From the NCBI GenBank assembly GCA_963831235.1, contig CAWHPS010000033.1, forward strand, positions 310,001 through 374,000: a stretch of 64,000 bases of DNA, in the 5' to 3' direction. A program made the translations under genes and the position numbers. The notes beneath the pieces are model-generated. The model saw nothing but the letters and a program-made list of their open reading frames with translations, was not told where the DNA came from and made no database searches. Source of the DNA: CAWHPS01 sp963831235 (GTDB taxonomy: Bacteria > Fibrobacterota > OXYB2-FULL-49-7 > JAEUSG01). This document shows, in pieces, positions 34,625 to 43,778 of this stretch. The stretch's first letter is position 1. Each line of letters opens with the position of its first letter.

Positions 34625-36259
34625 TTAATGCAACTTCTGCTGTTGTTCCTGTTGTTTCAGTTCCAAATCCAAATCTTTATCACTTTTAGTTTTGGTGATC
34701 CTTTTAAGCTTATTGTTGATAATATCCATATTAGTTATTATCTGATCTCTTTTATAATATTTCGAATCCAGATTCAGTGTCTTTTCATAATATTCTTGGC
34801 ATTTATCGAACTTTACGTCCATCCTATTACGGAAATAAAAATCAGCTGTTTCAAAATAAGCATCCGGGTTTTCACGAGCTATTTCAATGCCTTTTAATAA
34901 TGATGCCTCAGCATTAACAAGGTCCGGTAACTGTTCATAAGCTCTTGACATCCATAGATATCCATCGAGCTTCTTTCCATCAATTATGCACAGCTTTTTA
35001 AATAATTCCAATGCTGATTTGCTTTCCTTTTTTATATAAAATATCCTGCCCAAATAATAATACCCTTCATAAGCTTCATTACCCGCCTTAACTACTGCCT
35101 CAAGATATCCTTTTGCTTCGGAATATAATCCCTTTTCAAAATAAAGAATCCCCAAATCAAGCTTTGCTTTTGTATAGCTCGAATCCAAAGATATTGCTTC
35201 TTTCAGATAAAATTCGCTCTTTTCAAGATTTCTTAGATTCAGATAGGCTACACCAAGAAGATCTGAAATAGAAGCACTCTTACCCACAGTTTCATGTGCT
35301 TTGTTTAACAGGTCCCTTGCAGCATAATAATCACGGCTTTTGATAAGTACACCACCGAGTTTCAAGTTTATCTGTACAGAACGGTTGTCCTGACTTAACG
35401 CATTGAAGTAAAAATATTTTGCATCATCATATTTCTGCATATTTTCATACATGGCCCCAAGCTTGACATTTACGGACAAAGCATCTGGATTCCTTGAAAG
35501 TGCGGCGCGGTATTCAAATATTGCTGTTTCCACATCCCCCTTGGACCTGTAAATATCACCTATTACCTCATGCGGTGAATAAAGACCGGGGTTTTTCGAA
35601 GCAGCTGCACGAGCCTCATTTTCCGCCTTGAAATAATCTCTCTTTGATAAAAACAACTTTGCAAGATTTACTCGGGATGTAACACTGTTGGGGTTCATCT
35701 TTAATGCCTCAGTATACATCCTGATTGCTTCATCTGTTTTACCTTGAAGTTCAAGGATTTCTCCGAGACCATTTACATATTCAGCTTCCTGTTGTTTTAA
35801 ATCATAAGCGCGGCGGTAATATTTCTCGGCCAACTCAAGGTCTCCGGAAAATCTATAGGCAACTGCAAGATTATAATCAACATCTGGTAAATCACCAAAT
35901 TTGTCGAGCAAAGACTTATACAATTCAATTGACTCCTGGTGTCGTCCGACTGCTGAATATGCACTTGCAAGGTTTATGGCAGCTTCCCTGGCATCAGGTT
36001 TAAGTTCAAGACAGGCTGCATACTCTTTTACGGATTTCTCGACATTTCCTGAAAGAAAATATGCATTACCAAGCAGAAGATGAATATCATAAGATGTCTT
36101 TTTAACCTTGCTCGCAGGCTCAAGGATTGATATTGCACCTTGCAAGTCTCCTGCTTTTATCTTCCGTGAAGCATCCTCCACTTCCCCGCAGTATGACAAT
36201 GCACAAAAAACCAGCATTAATATTCCCACGAACAACCGAGATTTCAAGGAACTTCTCAT
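34625..36259 (-). CDS. Secreted TPR protein (544 aa)
   Basis: Signal peptide at residues 1-24 (LFVGILMLVFCALSYCG), then tetratricopeptide repeats nearly to the end: HLLLGNAYFLSGNVEKSVKE, AAINLASAYSAVGRHQESIE, DYNLAVAYRFSGDLELAEKY, GLGEILELQGKTDEAIRMY and more. The last 40 residues are charged and Gln-rich. It is the last gene of the minus-strand envelope locus, 3 bp after the propeller gene. TPR superhelices bind partner proteins, so a scaffold role in the periplasm is likely. No enzymatic motif is present. Confidence 0.75.
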   Translation of the reverse strand: MRSSLKSRLFVGILMLVFCALSYCGEVEDASRKIKAGDLQGAISILEPASKVKKTSYDIHLLLGNAYFLSGNVEKSVKEYAACLELKPDAREAAINLASAYSAVGRHQESIELYKSLLDKFGDLPDVDYNLAVAYRFSGDLELAEKYYRRAYDLKQQEAEYVNGLGEILELQGKTDEAIRMYTEALKMNPNSVTSRVNLAKLFLSKRDYFKAENEARAAASKNPGLYSPHEVIGDIYRSKGDVETAIFEYRAALSRNPDALSVNVKLGAMYENMQKYDDAKYFYFNALSQDNRSVQINLKLGGVLIKSRDYYAARDLLNKAHETVGKSASISDLLGVAYLNLRNLEKSEFYLKEAISLDSSYTKAKLDLGILYFEKGLYSEAKGYLEAVVKAGNEAYEGYYYLGRIFYIKKESKSALELFKKLCIIDGKKLDGYLWMSRAYEQLPDLVNAEASLLKGIEIARENPDAYFETADFYFRNRMDVKFDKCQEYYEKTLNLDSKYYKRDQIITNMDIINNKLKRITKTKSDKDLDLELKQQEQQQKLH

Positions 36260-36262
36260 AAA

Positions 36263-38227
36263 TTACCTTTTCCTGGTTGAATAATAATTCTTTTCAAGCC
36301 TGTTAAAACCCCCGTAGCATCCTATCCATATATATTTATCATTATCATAAAAAGATCGAATCTGATCACTTAATAACCCATCATAATATGAAAAAGACGA
36401 CCATACATATTTATCAGGATTAAAAATCAGGCAGCCGTTGTTTCTTGTACCGAGCCATATTTCATTATCAATTTTGCGCATTGCCATAATATCATCTGCA
36501 CGTTGATCAGACGGTGTTAAAAGAGAGCCCGTAACCGCGACATTTGTACTTTTTCCAGTCACAAGATCAAGAATGTAACATCCTTTATTCTGTGTTGCCG
36601 CAAATATTTCTTTAGCCCCATTTGTCTTTATCATTGCAAGTCCCATTACACGTGATTCTGAAGGAATTGAAACTATTCCAGTCTCAAGACCATTGGCCAA
36701 ATTATAAATCCGTACACCACTCGAAAGTGTGCCATAATAAATTGAATCTCCCACCCGAAGAATACATGTTACTCTGTATTTACCCGTGGATTTAAATGTT
36801 GTGAATAAGTCCTTTTTCGGATCATATTCAATTATACCAAAAAGTCCGGCGCAAAGAATGCGGCCAGAATCAAAGGGAATAATCTCAGCAATATCAACTG
36901 ATGGAAGGCTGGATGCGCGGCCATAATATCTTACTTCTTTGGTTTTTCGATCAAAAAAACCGAAACTTTCAAACCCTCCATAATAAATACGAGTTCCTAT
37001 TAAAGCAAGCGATTGTATATTGGGATCCGCAGAGCCGCTATCCGGAGCAATAAACATATTATAGTCCAGAGATCCGGAATTAAACATGTCCAGAAACCCG
37101 CCCTGATAACCATATCCTGTTATTAAAATACTGTCTTCCGATAAAATCGTGGCAACATTCGGCCTTGAAAGACCTGCATGCAAAGGCTGCCAGCTTATAT
37201 GATTTTTGGTTAGATAGCCCGCTCCAAGTTCTTTACTGCCGTACCATAAATAGGGTTCCGTATTAAGTAAAGAAAACACCTGGAAATCCGTGTGCTTCTT
37301 TTCTTCCGGATGAATGAACTGCATCCAGGCGCCGCCTTTATCATAATAACGCCATAAACCCCACGGAGTACCGCACCAAAAACCATCCTTTTCATCCGCA
37401 AAAACATACGCTCCCTTACACGGAAAGTTTTCATTCTCCTTTAGAGTGTCAGAGTTTATGTCTTTAACATATACGCCTTCATCGGATGTTGCAACCCATA
37501 GTGAACCATTGTGTTCCATGAGATCCATAAACTGTGTACGTTTGGACACAGGGTTATTTAGTATATATGGTTTAATTATTTTTCTTTCCAAGTCAAAGGC
37601 TACAACACCAAGTCCTTCCTGGCAAATGTAAAGTCTATTCCCAATATTTTTAAGGCAGGTTACAGGCTTTGTTATTGGATAGTCTGAAAACGCCATTGGT
37701 TTAAAGCCACTCTTCGTATCTGATAATACAAATAATCCTTTTCCATCAGCGTAAAAAACAAGACCAGAAGAGCCTATGGATTCCATTGATAATATCTTCA
37801 ATGTCTTTGTGGAATCAATTTGAATAAACCTGTCGCTTACCGGATCAAATACTGCAAGTCCTTTGTCAGTGCCCAAAAAAAGGTTGCCAAGATGAAATAC
37901 TAAAGAATGTATGGATTCAGATGGAAGGCCGTGTTCCAAGCCATACCGCTTCCATGTAAGGTCTTTCTCCCTTAAACACATTAACCCTTCTTCACAACCA
38001 AAAAAGATAAGACCGGGGAGAGACGCATCTCTTTTTATGGAATAAACCCGGCTTATTTCATGCACACGGATAAGATATCGAGGATCAAAATTAACCGGGG
38101 GTATTTTTTTGTATTCTCGGGTGGCCTTGCCAATATATATGATAAGCCCTGCAATAATAAGCGTTGAGAATAATAGAATTATCTGGAAGATTCGATTATT
38201 CCTGGATCCGCGCTTAATATATGACAT
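36263..38227 (-). CDS. Membrane-anchored propeller protein (two-component-propeller-like repeats)
   Basis: A 654-residue protein with one N-terminal membrane helix (IFQIILLFSTLIIAGLIIYIG, residues about 14-34) and no other. The rest is a beta-propeller of Reg_prop-type blades: RYGLEHGLPSESIHSLVFHL with GNLFLGTDKGLAVFD, NGSLWVATSDEGVYV, NEIWLGTRNNGCLIF and YYDGLLSDQIRSFY then YIWIGCYGGFNRL. Such blades normally sense ligands outside the membrane in hybrid histidine kinases, but no kinase or other output domain is attached here. It lies 98 bp after the second ExbD gene and 3 bp before a TPR gene. A structural or sensing part of the ExbBD-linked system is inferred. Confidence 0.75.
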   Translation of the reverse strand: MSYIKRGSRNNRIFQIILLFSTLIIAGLIIYIGKATREYKKIPPVNFDPRYLIRVHEISRVYSIKRDASLPGLIFFGCEEGLMCLREKDLTWKRYGLEHGLPSESIHSLVFHLGNLFLGTDKGLAVFDPVSDRFIQIDSTKTLKILSMESIGSSGLVFYADGKGLFVLSDTKSGFKPMAFSDYPITKPVTCLKNIGNRLYICQEGLGVVAFDLERKIIKPYILNNPVSKRTQFMDLMEHNGSLWVATSDEGVYVKDINSDTLKENENFPCKGAYVFADEKDGFWCGTPWGLWRYYDKGGAWMQFIHPEEKKHTDFQVFSLLNTEPYLWYGSKELGAGYLTKNHISWQPLHAGLSRPNVATILSEDSILITGYGYQGGFLDMFNSGSLDYNMFIAPDSGSADPNIQSLALIGTRIYYGGFESFGFFDRKTKEVRYYGRASSLPSVDIAEIIPFDSGRILCAGLFGIIEYDPKKDLFTTFKSTGKYRVTCILRVGDSIYYGTLSSGVRIYNLANGLETGIVSIPSESRVMGLAMIKTNGAKEIFAATQNKGCYILDLVTGKSTNVAVTGSLLTPSDQRADDIMAMRKIDNEIWLGTRNNGCLIFNPDKYVWSSFSYYDGLLSDQIRSFYDNDKYIWIGCYGGFNRLEKNYYSTRKR

Positions 38228-38325
38228 TTAATTATCCCTATATATTTTAAAAGACAAAGGCGAATGCATCAGTTTAATCGATACATCCGCCCCCTTAAAT
38301 ATCAGGCCAACCGCCCGGTGTCTTT

Positions 38326-38817
38326 TTATTTGGTTGGTGGTATCAGCGAGAACCCTTCCATTCCCTGTGCTTTGGCCTTATCTATAACCTGCATCACCTT
38401 GCCATGATAGGAGGTCATATCACCTTGAACCAAAAGAACGTCTTTTTTGTAACCCTGTTTTAATAGTTCGCCAATCCTGTATTCCAGATAAGCATAAGCC
38501 TTTTTTCTTTCTTCATCCCATTTTTTCCGGTCTTCTGATGATGTGAGGGCTATTTCCTCACCATTGATTTTTAATGTTCCGTCACGGACAATGTAATGCC
38601 CTTTTTCAAGCCAGTCGGACTGAACATAAACCATTATGTTTTTTTCCTCTTTTTGATTGGACTTGCCCTCACCCTTGCCTGCCGGAGGGAACTTTATTGC
38701 CACACCGAAGATATACTGGGCGGACATAATAACCATAAAAAAGATGATGCATTGCATGAGACAGTCAATAAGAGAGGTTATATTAACATCTGCTTCAGAA
38801 TCTGTCTTTATCTTCAT
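38326..38817 (-). CDS. ExbD/TolR family protein (second copy)
   Basis: A 163-residue protein with a single N-terminal membrane helix. The helix reads VNITSLIDCLMQCIIFFMVI, with the proton-path aspartate at residue 18 in the ExbD/TolR context. The periplasmic part has the KINGEEIAL strand and a final VLLVQGDMTSYHGKVMQVID segment typical of the TolR/ExbD fold. The start is ATG 38817, which has AGGA 6-7 bases upstream and lies 7 bp after the first ExbD gene. With ExbB it should couple proton flow to movement of periplasmic partners. Confidence 0.88.
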   Translation of the reverse strand: MKIKTDSEADVNITSLIDCLMQCIIFFMVIMSAQYIFGVAIKFPPAGKGEGKSNQKEEKNIMVYVQSDWLEKGHYIVRDGTLKINGEEIALTSSEDRKKWDEERKKAYAYLEYRIGELLKQGYKKDVLLVQGDMTSYHGKVMQVIDKAKAQGMEGFSLIPPTK

Positions 38818-38824
38818 AATCGTC

Positions 38825-39628
38825 CTATTTATTTTTTTCCAATGATTTTTTCTTCTGTGCTTCCAATGAAGCATCCGGAAGCGTCACAAAAGCGAATTTC
38901 TTTATGTTGCATGAAGTATCCATTGCCATATTAACAACCTGTAGGATTCTTCCGTAAAAAGCCAGATCATCGGCCTTTATCATAAGGGGGACTTCATCCT
39001 CAATTTTTTTTATATCTGCTGCTGAAAGAGGCGGTTCACCCTTCTGCTGTCGGGAATAGTTTTCAGTATTGACTGTCTGATCCACAACTTCCTTCTTTTT
39101 CATTTTTAAGGCAGCTGGTATTTCATCCAGTTTCAAATATGGGCTGATTTCCACGCCGCACCTCGAACATTTGTATGCAGGAGGCCTTTCCATTGCAAGT
39201 TTCTTATCAATATCCTCCTGCTTTTCATTCTTCTCCATCTTCTGCATGGTTGCAATGGGTTTGCCGCCTTGATCGAGCATGGAATTAGGTATGTATTCGT
39301 TTTTGGCATCACGGAAAGGTAACTTGCAGTTAGGGCATTCCAAAGGAACCTGGCTCTTGCCCATAAAAGCAACAAGACCGGTGGAGTCAGGATTAACATA
39401 GCCGCCTGGAAGGATAACTGCTGGAAGGACATATATCTGGAGCTGGGTACTGTTCTGCTTGCTTGCATGGAGTACCGGGGGCAGCTTCAGGATATTATCG
39501 AGCGATGCCTCTTTTTTCATGGACATGTTAAGAATCGCAAGCGATAAAAGGATAAAGCTTGTGATATCAATCATAGGCACGACATTAAGGTCGAGCATGA
39601 TTTTGGACTTTGATTTGCCGAGAGCCAT
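38825..39628 (-). CDS. ExbD/TolR family protein with inserted zinc-ribbon-like cysteines
   Basis: A 267-residue protein, about twice the usual ExbD length. The N-terminal helix LDLNVVPMIDITSFILLSLA carries the proton-path Asp21. A canonical C-terminal segment is present (VPLMIKADDLAFYGRILQVV). Between them an extra region of about 100 residues contains CPNC (C98, C101) and CSRC (C154, C157), a four-cysteine set like a zinc ribbon, which is unusual for a periplasmic ExbD domain. Charged helical sequence follows. It lies between ExbB (17 bp) and the second ExbD (7 bp). The cysteines could bind a metal or form disulfides in the periplasm. Confidence 0.85.
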   Translation of the reverse strand: MALGKSKSKIMLDLNVVPMIDITSFILLSLAILNMSMKKEASLDNILKLPPVLHASKQNSTQLQIYVLPAVILPGGYVNPDSTGLVAFMGKSQVPLECPNCKLPFRDAKNEYIPNSMLDQGGKPIATMQKMEKNEKQEDIDKKLAMERPPAYKCSRCGVEISPYLKLDEIPAALKMKKKEVVDQTVNTENYSRQQKGEPPLSAADIKKIEDEVPLMIKADDLAFYGRILQVVNMAMDTSCNIKKFAFVTLPDASLEAQKKKSLEKNK

Positions 39629-39645
39629 AAGAAAATCCTTCCGGT

Positions 39646-40383
39646 TTACTCAGCCAAAGCATCAACAATCTTTATTACCGTTTCTTCGACCTGAGAAACA
39701 TAAGTTTCTATTACAGCACCTTTGATTACATTGTAAAGTATAAGAGACGGTACCGCAACACAGAGACCGCCAGCTGTTGCAACAAGGGCGATAGCAATAC
39801 CACCCGCCATTTCATCAGCCTTGACACCCCCAGGCGAATTTGCCATTGCTGTAAATGCTTCAATCATACCGATAACGGTTCCGAAGAGCCCCATTAGGGT
39901 TGACACATTGGAAATAACCGCAAGAGCGGAAAGATGGGAATCAAGGGCCGTAAGCTCGACACCTGCGTATTCTTCGGCTGACTTTTTCATCCATTCCTTA
40001 TGTTCAGCAGGGTGCATCTTTTTTTCCAGGCCATCGCGATATTTATGAAAAACCGCCTCCAGTATCGCAGCCATGATGCCGCCTTTTTTCTTGCACATTT
40101 CCTCGCCCCAGGCAACAGCTTCCATTTTTCCCTTGCCGTCTTCACCAACCTTTTTCAGGAAATCATCCAGAAACTGACCGGGACGAAGTTTCATCTTTTC
40201 CAGGAACACAACCACGACTCTTTCCAGAGTCACGCCTACCGCAACCACTGAAAGAGCGAGTATCGGGTACATGACCCATCCACCCATTATAAAATAGGAC
40301 ATAACATTGAGCGCCTGAGACAGCCCAACCATTGAAAGGAAAAACAATACAAAAAATTGTTTTTTTCTGTTAAAACCCTGCAT
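39646..40383 (-). CDS. MotA/TolQ/ExbB proton channel family protein
   Basis: A 245-residue inner-membrane protein. After an N-terminal hydrophobic segment it has helix 1 (YPILALSVVAVGVTLERVVV), a cytoplasmic region, and the two signature helices: STLMGLFGTVIGMIEAF and GIAIALVATAGGLCVAVPSL. The conserved Thr and Gly residues that line the ExbB/TolQ channel are present. It should form the channel for the two ExbD proteins encoded directly downstream. A full AAAGGAGG site precedes ATG 40383. Confidence 0.93.
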   Translation of the reverse strand: MQGFNRKKQFFVLFFLSMVGLSQALNVMSYFIMGGWVMYPILALSVVAVGVTLERVVVVFLEKMKLRPGQFLDDFLKKVGEDGKGKMEAVAWGEEMCKKKGGIMAAILEAVFHKYRDGLEKKMHPAEHKEWMKKSAEEYAGVELTALDSHLSALAVISNVSTLMGLFGTVIGMIEAFTAMANSPGGVKADEMAGGIAIALVATAGGLCVAVPSLILYNVIKGAVIETYVSQVEETVIKIVDALAE

Positions 40384-40430
40384 ACCAGCCTCCTTTAGTG
40401 ATTATTTTCATATATTAAATTTTTTATTGC

Positions 40431-43400
40431 CTAGTGTCTTACACGTATTGATTGTATCTGTTCTTTTGCAAACTGTTTTGCCTCTTTGTCGCAGGCAGAA
40501 CCATCACGCACTTCGGTAAAAATCTCGACCGCCTTGCGCCATGAATCTTCTTTATCATAGCAAAATGCCAGATAATTCCGGACCCAGCATATTGATGTAA
40601 ATGAGGGATATTCACCAAGGATGCGGACATATATCTTTTTTGCCGCACCAAAGTTTTCCTTGCCCCATTCAACATTTGCAATCTGAAACAAAGCATTGGC
40701 TACCATGGCGCTCTTAGGACGGTTTTCCATGAAAGTTTTGAACTCTTTAACCGCACCGGCTTGATCACCCATTGATAATAGACATTCGGCACGCTGGTAT
40801 TGGGCTACTTCTGCAAGCGATGCCGTGTCTTTTTCCAAAACCTGCTTAAAGATTTCACGAGCCTCTTTGTATTTCTTCATCATATAAAACGCATTCGCCT
40901 TGAAATAATATGCGTTTATGGTATATCTGTTTTGAGGAAAGTCACGTATCATTTTATCGCACCAGCTTATTATATCCTGGTATTTCTCGATATTGTTAAG
41001 GGCATCTATAATCTTTATAATTGAAGCTGCCCTTAAATCCGGTTTTGCAGTAACATAGCGTTCATAAACAATCCTGAAAGATTCCACTGCGTCCTGATAT
41101 TTTTTTTGAGCCATATATACATCGCCTATTCCCATCCTTGCGATTACCTTGTCAGCAACATCCTCACTTGTGCTTTCAATCTTTTCGTAGTTCTGAATAG
41201 CGCCTTCGGGATCCGTTTTGGCCTTGAGCGCTCCAATCTCACCCTGCGCTGCCCGGAAATATTCTATGTCTTCTTTTTTCACCTTCTCGTAAGCAGATAT
41301 TGCCTTGTCATCTTTACCCATTTCAGTCTGGAGTTTACCTAGCGTGTAAGCAGCACCGGAAAACAGGGTATTATTATCTTGAAAAGATATGACTTTTTCA
41401 TAATAAAAGACAGCTGAATCGGGTTTTTCCAGTTTTTCCCTGTATATGTCAGCAATCTTGTAGTAAAAGCTTGGTGAAGAGCTTATTCCGGGATTTTTCT
41501 TAAGGTATGCCAAAAGATACGTCACTGCTTCTTTATTCTTGCCTTCTCCGGACAAAGCCTCACCATATCCAAGACCGGCATTATCGACTAAATCGCTCTT
41601 GGGATATTGATCAAAAATTCTTTGAAAACATTTCTCAGCTTCAGTAAAATTATTAATGAGATGATAATTCTTGCCAAGATAAAAAAGCGCTGTTGGCGCA
41701 AGCGGCGATGATGAATATTTGTCAAGAAAAGTCATGAAATGATTTATGGCTTCCTGGTACATCTTGTCCTGGAAATAGGTCACTGCAACCTTGAAAGTGA
41801 ATTGGATTGTCCTTTGCTCATCACACCGCGGATTATTAAGTACTTCATCGGTAAATATGGCCCGTGCGCGTTTATATTCACCCTTGTTAACATAGCAATT
41901 GCCTATATCGCCATAAATTGTTATGATAGTGGTTGTATCTTCAGCAAGTTTCAGAGCAGTATTAAAAACAGAAATTGCGCTATCGGTTTTGTTTATCTCG
42001 TTTCCCATGAGCTTCCGGCCGATTTCTATGTAAACAAGTGCCTTAGCCTGAGGGTCCGTAAGTTTCTTGAGTTGTTCCTCATAATCTTGAATAATAGCAG
42101 TATCAGAACCTGCCACACCTAGAATTCGGTATTTCTCGACCATCATTTGCTGACTCTTTAAATTATCAAGGGTTTCGCGCGCTTTTTCCTTGCTGCCAAT
42201 CTTCATATAGGCTTTGCCCATTTCCAGTACAGCCTTCTCTACCCATTCCGGAGACTGGTCATAAGTGCCAACCACTGTCTCGAATTCCTTGATCGCAAGA
42301 CGGTATTTGGTAATAGCCTGGACCGAATCCAGTCCCTCCGTCATTTCCATATAGATGTCACCCAATAGAAACTGTGTTTGAGGGGCAACCATACTTTCAG
42401 GAAAACGGTTGATACTCTGTCTTAAGATCTGCTGGGCTTTGGCATAATCTTTCTGCTTGATATAATATTTACCCAGGTTGTAAGCGGATGCAGGGTAAAA
42501 TGTCGATGTTCGGAAATTTTCGCACACATCAGTGTATGCCTTAAGCGCAGTAAGTGTATCGCCCTTATATTCATAACATTCTGCCAGCAGGTATTGCGCA
42601 TTTGCCGCAAACTCCGTTCCTGAATAATTCTGAAGAACTTTCCCGTAATTTTCAATGGCATCATCCCATTTCTTTTCTTGATAGTAATACGTTCCAATAT
42701 CAAGCTGTACCTTGGCCTGTTCTTCGATTACTTTTATGGAATTTATGGCCTTGGCAAATGTTGAATATGCGTCCTTTGGAATTTGGAGCTTGAAATATAC
42801 ACCTCCAAGGGCAATATACACCTTACTTATAAGATCGCTTTGAATATAAACATTAATGAATTTGAGGTACGTATCTGCCGCCTGTTTGTATAATTCAATC
42901 TGTTTTTCCTTCAGCTCCTTTTTCCTGTTTTCATCCGGTTCGTTTATTATTTTTGCCTCCAGCCAATCCCCTTCTTTTACGTAACTATCACCAATGGCTT
43001 TCTGTGCATCATCCACAAGGTCGGATTCCTTGAAATAGTTGATTATAATGCTGTATTGTTCCCGCGCCTTGTCCCCTTCTCCCATTTTTGTGTAGCAATT
43101 TCCTATTTCCATTACAGCATCCGACAACATCTCGGCTTTGACCTGGGTTGTATCTGTGGCTGTTTCCCTTATAAGATCCATTCTGGTATATAACTTTTTT
43201 ACAATATCACGGTTGGCAAGTTTCACTTTGCCTTTATCTATGTTGAAATATGTCCCGGGTTTCAATTCCACAAATTTGTACTTGGGAAAATTAATTGCCT
43301 CTGGTCTGTTTTTCTCTATGATTTCCAGGCTCTGTATGGCCCGCATGTAGTTAACCTGCGGATTACTTCCCATATCTCCAAGGGAGATATGACATTTGGC

Positions 43401-43772
43401 AATCATAAGAAAAACCTGTTCAGCAACAGGCGTGTTTGGAAATTTTTTAAGAAGCTGGTTGAAATCATAAATAGCCGCTTCAAGATCATTTGCTGTCACA
43501 GCGGTTTGCTTTTCACTGGCTGCAAGTTGAAACATGCCAAGTTGTGTGGCGGTTAAACTAACTTCATCAGTATTTTTCTTGAAATATTCGATAAGGGAAC
43601 GTGTGCTGTCCCGTGCAGATCTGCTGTCGCCTGAAGCATTAAGGCTTTGAATCCGGCTAAAGCGATTGCCCGCCTCGCGCCTGAGTTCTGAAAGGTTCCT
43701 GATATGGAAATAGTTCTCGTTTAAAACAGGAATAGAAAGAAGGGATGCTACAAGTAGTAAGGCTATCCACAT
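40431..43772 (-). CDS. Giant TPR protein (1113 aa)
   Basis: Residues 1-17 form a signal peptide or anchor (MWIALLLVASLLSIPVL). The rest is a long run of tetratricopeptide repeats with many LxxAxxxYxxG-type units: AQYLLAECYEYKGDTLTALK, SAYNLGKYYIKQKDYAKAQQ, ALFYLGKNYHLINNFTEAEK, ANALFQIANVEWGKENFGAA. The ends of repeats resemble the YbgF/Bam-D-type TPR (FPNTPVAEQVFLMIAKCHIS). It lies 6 bp downstream of the lipoprotein gene and 47 bp upstream of ExbB. It most likely forms the periplasmic scaffold between the channel and the lipoproteins. It is a size match for the TPR protein at 13957 but diverged in sequence. Confidence 0.78.
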   Translation of the reverse strand: MWIALLLVASLLSIPVLNENYFHIRNLSELRREAGNRFSRIQSLNASGDSRSARDSTRSLIEYFKKNTDEVSLTATQLGMFQLAASEKQTAVTANDLEAAIYDFNQLLKKFPNTPVAEQVFLMIAKCHISLGDMGSNPQVNYMRAIQSLEIIEKNRPEAINFPKYKFVELKPGTYFNIDKGKVKLANRDIVKKLYTRMDLIRETATDTTQVKAEMLSDAVMEIGNCYTKMGEGDKAREQYSIIINYFKESDLVDDAQKAIGDSYVKEGDWLEAKIINEPDENRKKELKEKQIELYKQAADTYLKFINVYIQSDLISKVYIALGGVYFKLQIPKDAYSTFAKAINSIKVIEEQAKVQLDIGTYYYQEKKWDDAIENYGKVLQNYSGTEFAANAQYLLAECYEYKGDTLTALKAYTDVCENFRTSTFYPASAYNLGKYYIKQKDYAKAQQILRQSINRFPESMVAPQTQFLLGDIYMEMTEGLDSVQAITKYRLAIKEFETVVGTYDQSPEWVEKAVLEMGKAYMKIGSKEKARETLDNLKSQQMMVEKYRILGVAGSDTAIIQDYEEQLKKLTDPQAKALVYIEIGRKLMGNEINKTDSAISVFNTALKLAEDTTTIITIYGDIGNCYVNKGEYKRARAIFTDEVLNNPRCDEQRTIQFTFKVAVTYFQDKMYQEAINHFMTFLDKYSSSPLAPTALFYLGKNYHLINNFTEAEKCFQRIFDQYPKSDLVDNAGLGYGEALSGEGKNKEAVTYLLAYLKKNPGISSSPSFYYKIADIYREKLEKPDSAVFYYEKVISFQDNNTLFSGAAYTLGKLQTEMGKDDKAISAYEKVKKEDIEYFRAAQGEIGALKAKTDPEGAIQNYEKIESTSEDVADKVIARMGIGDVYMAQKKYQDAVESFRIVYERYVTAKPDLRAASIIKIIDALNNIEKYQDIISWCDKMIRDFPQNRYTINAYYFKANAFYMMKKYKEAREIFKQVLEKDTASLAEVAQYQRAECLLSMGDQAGAVKEFKTFMENRPKSAMVANALFQIANVEWGKENFGAAKKIYVRILGEYPSFTSICWVRNYLAFCYDKEDSWRKAVEIFTEVRDGSACDKEAKQFAKEQIQSIRVRH

Positions 43773-43778
43773 TGTGTT

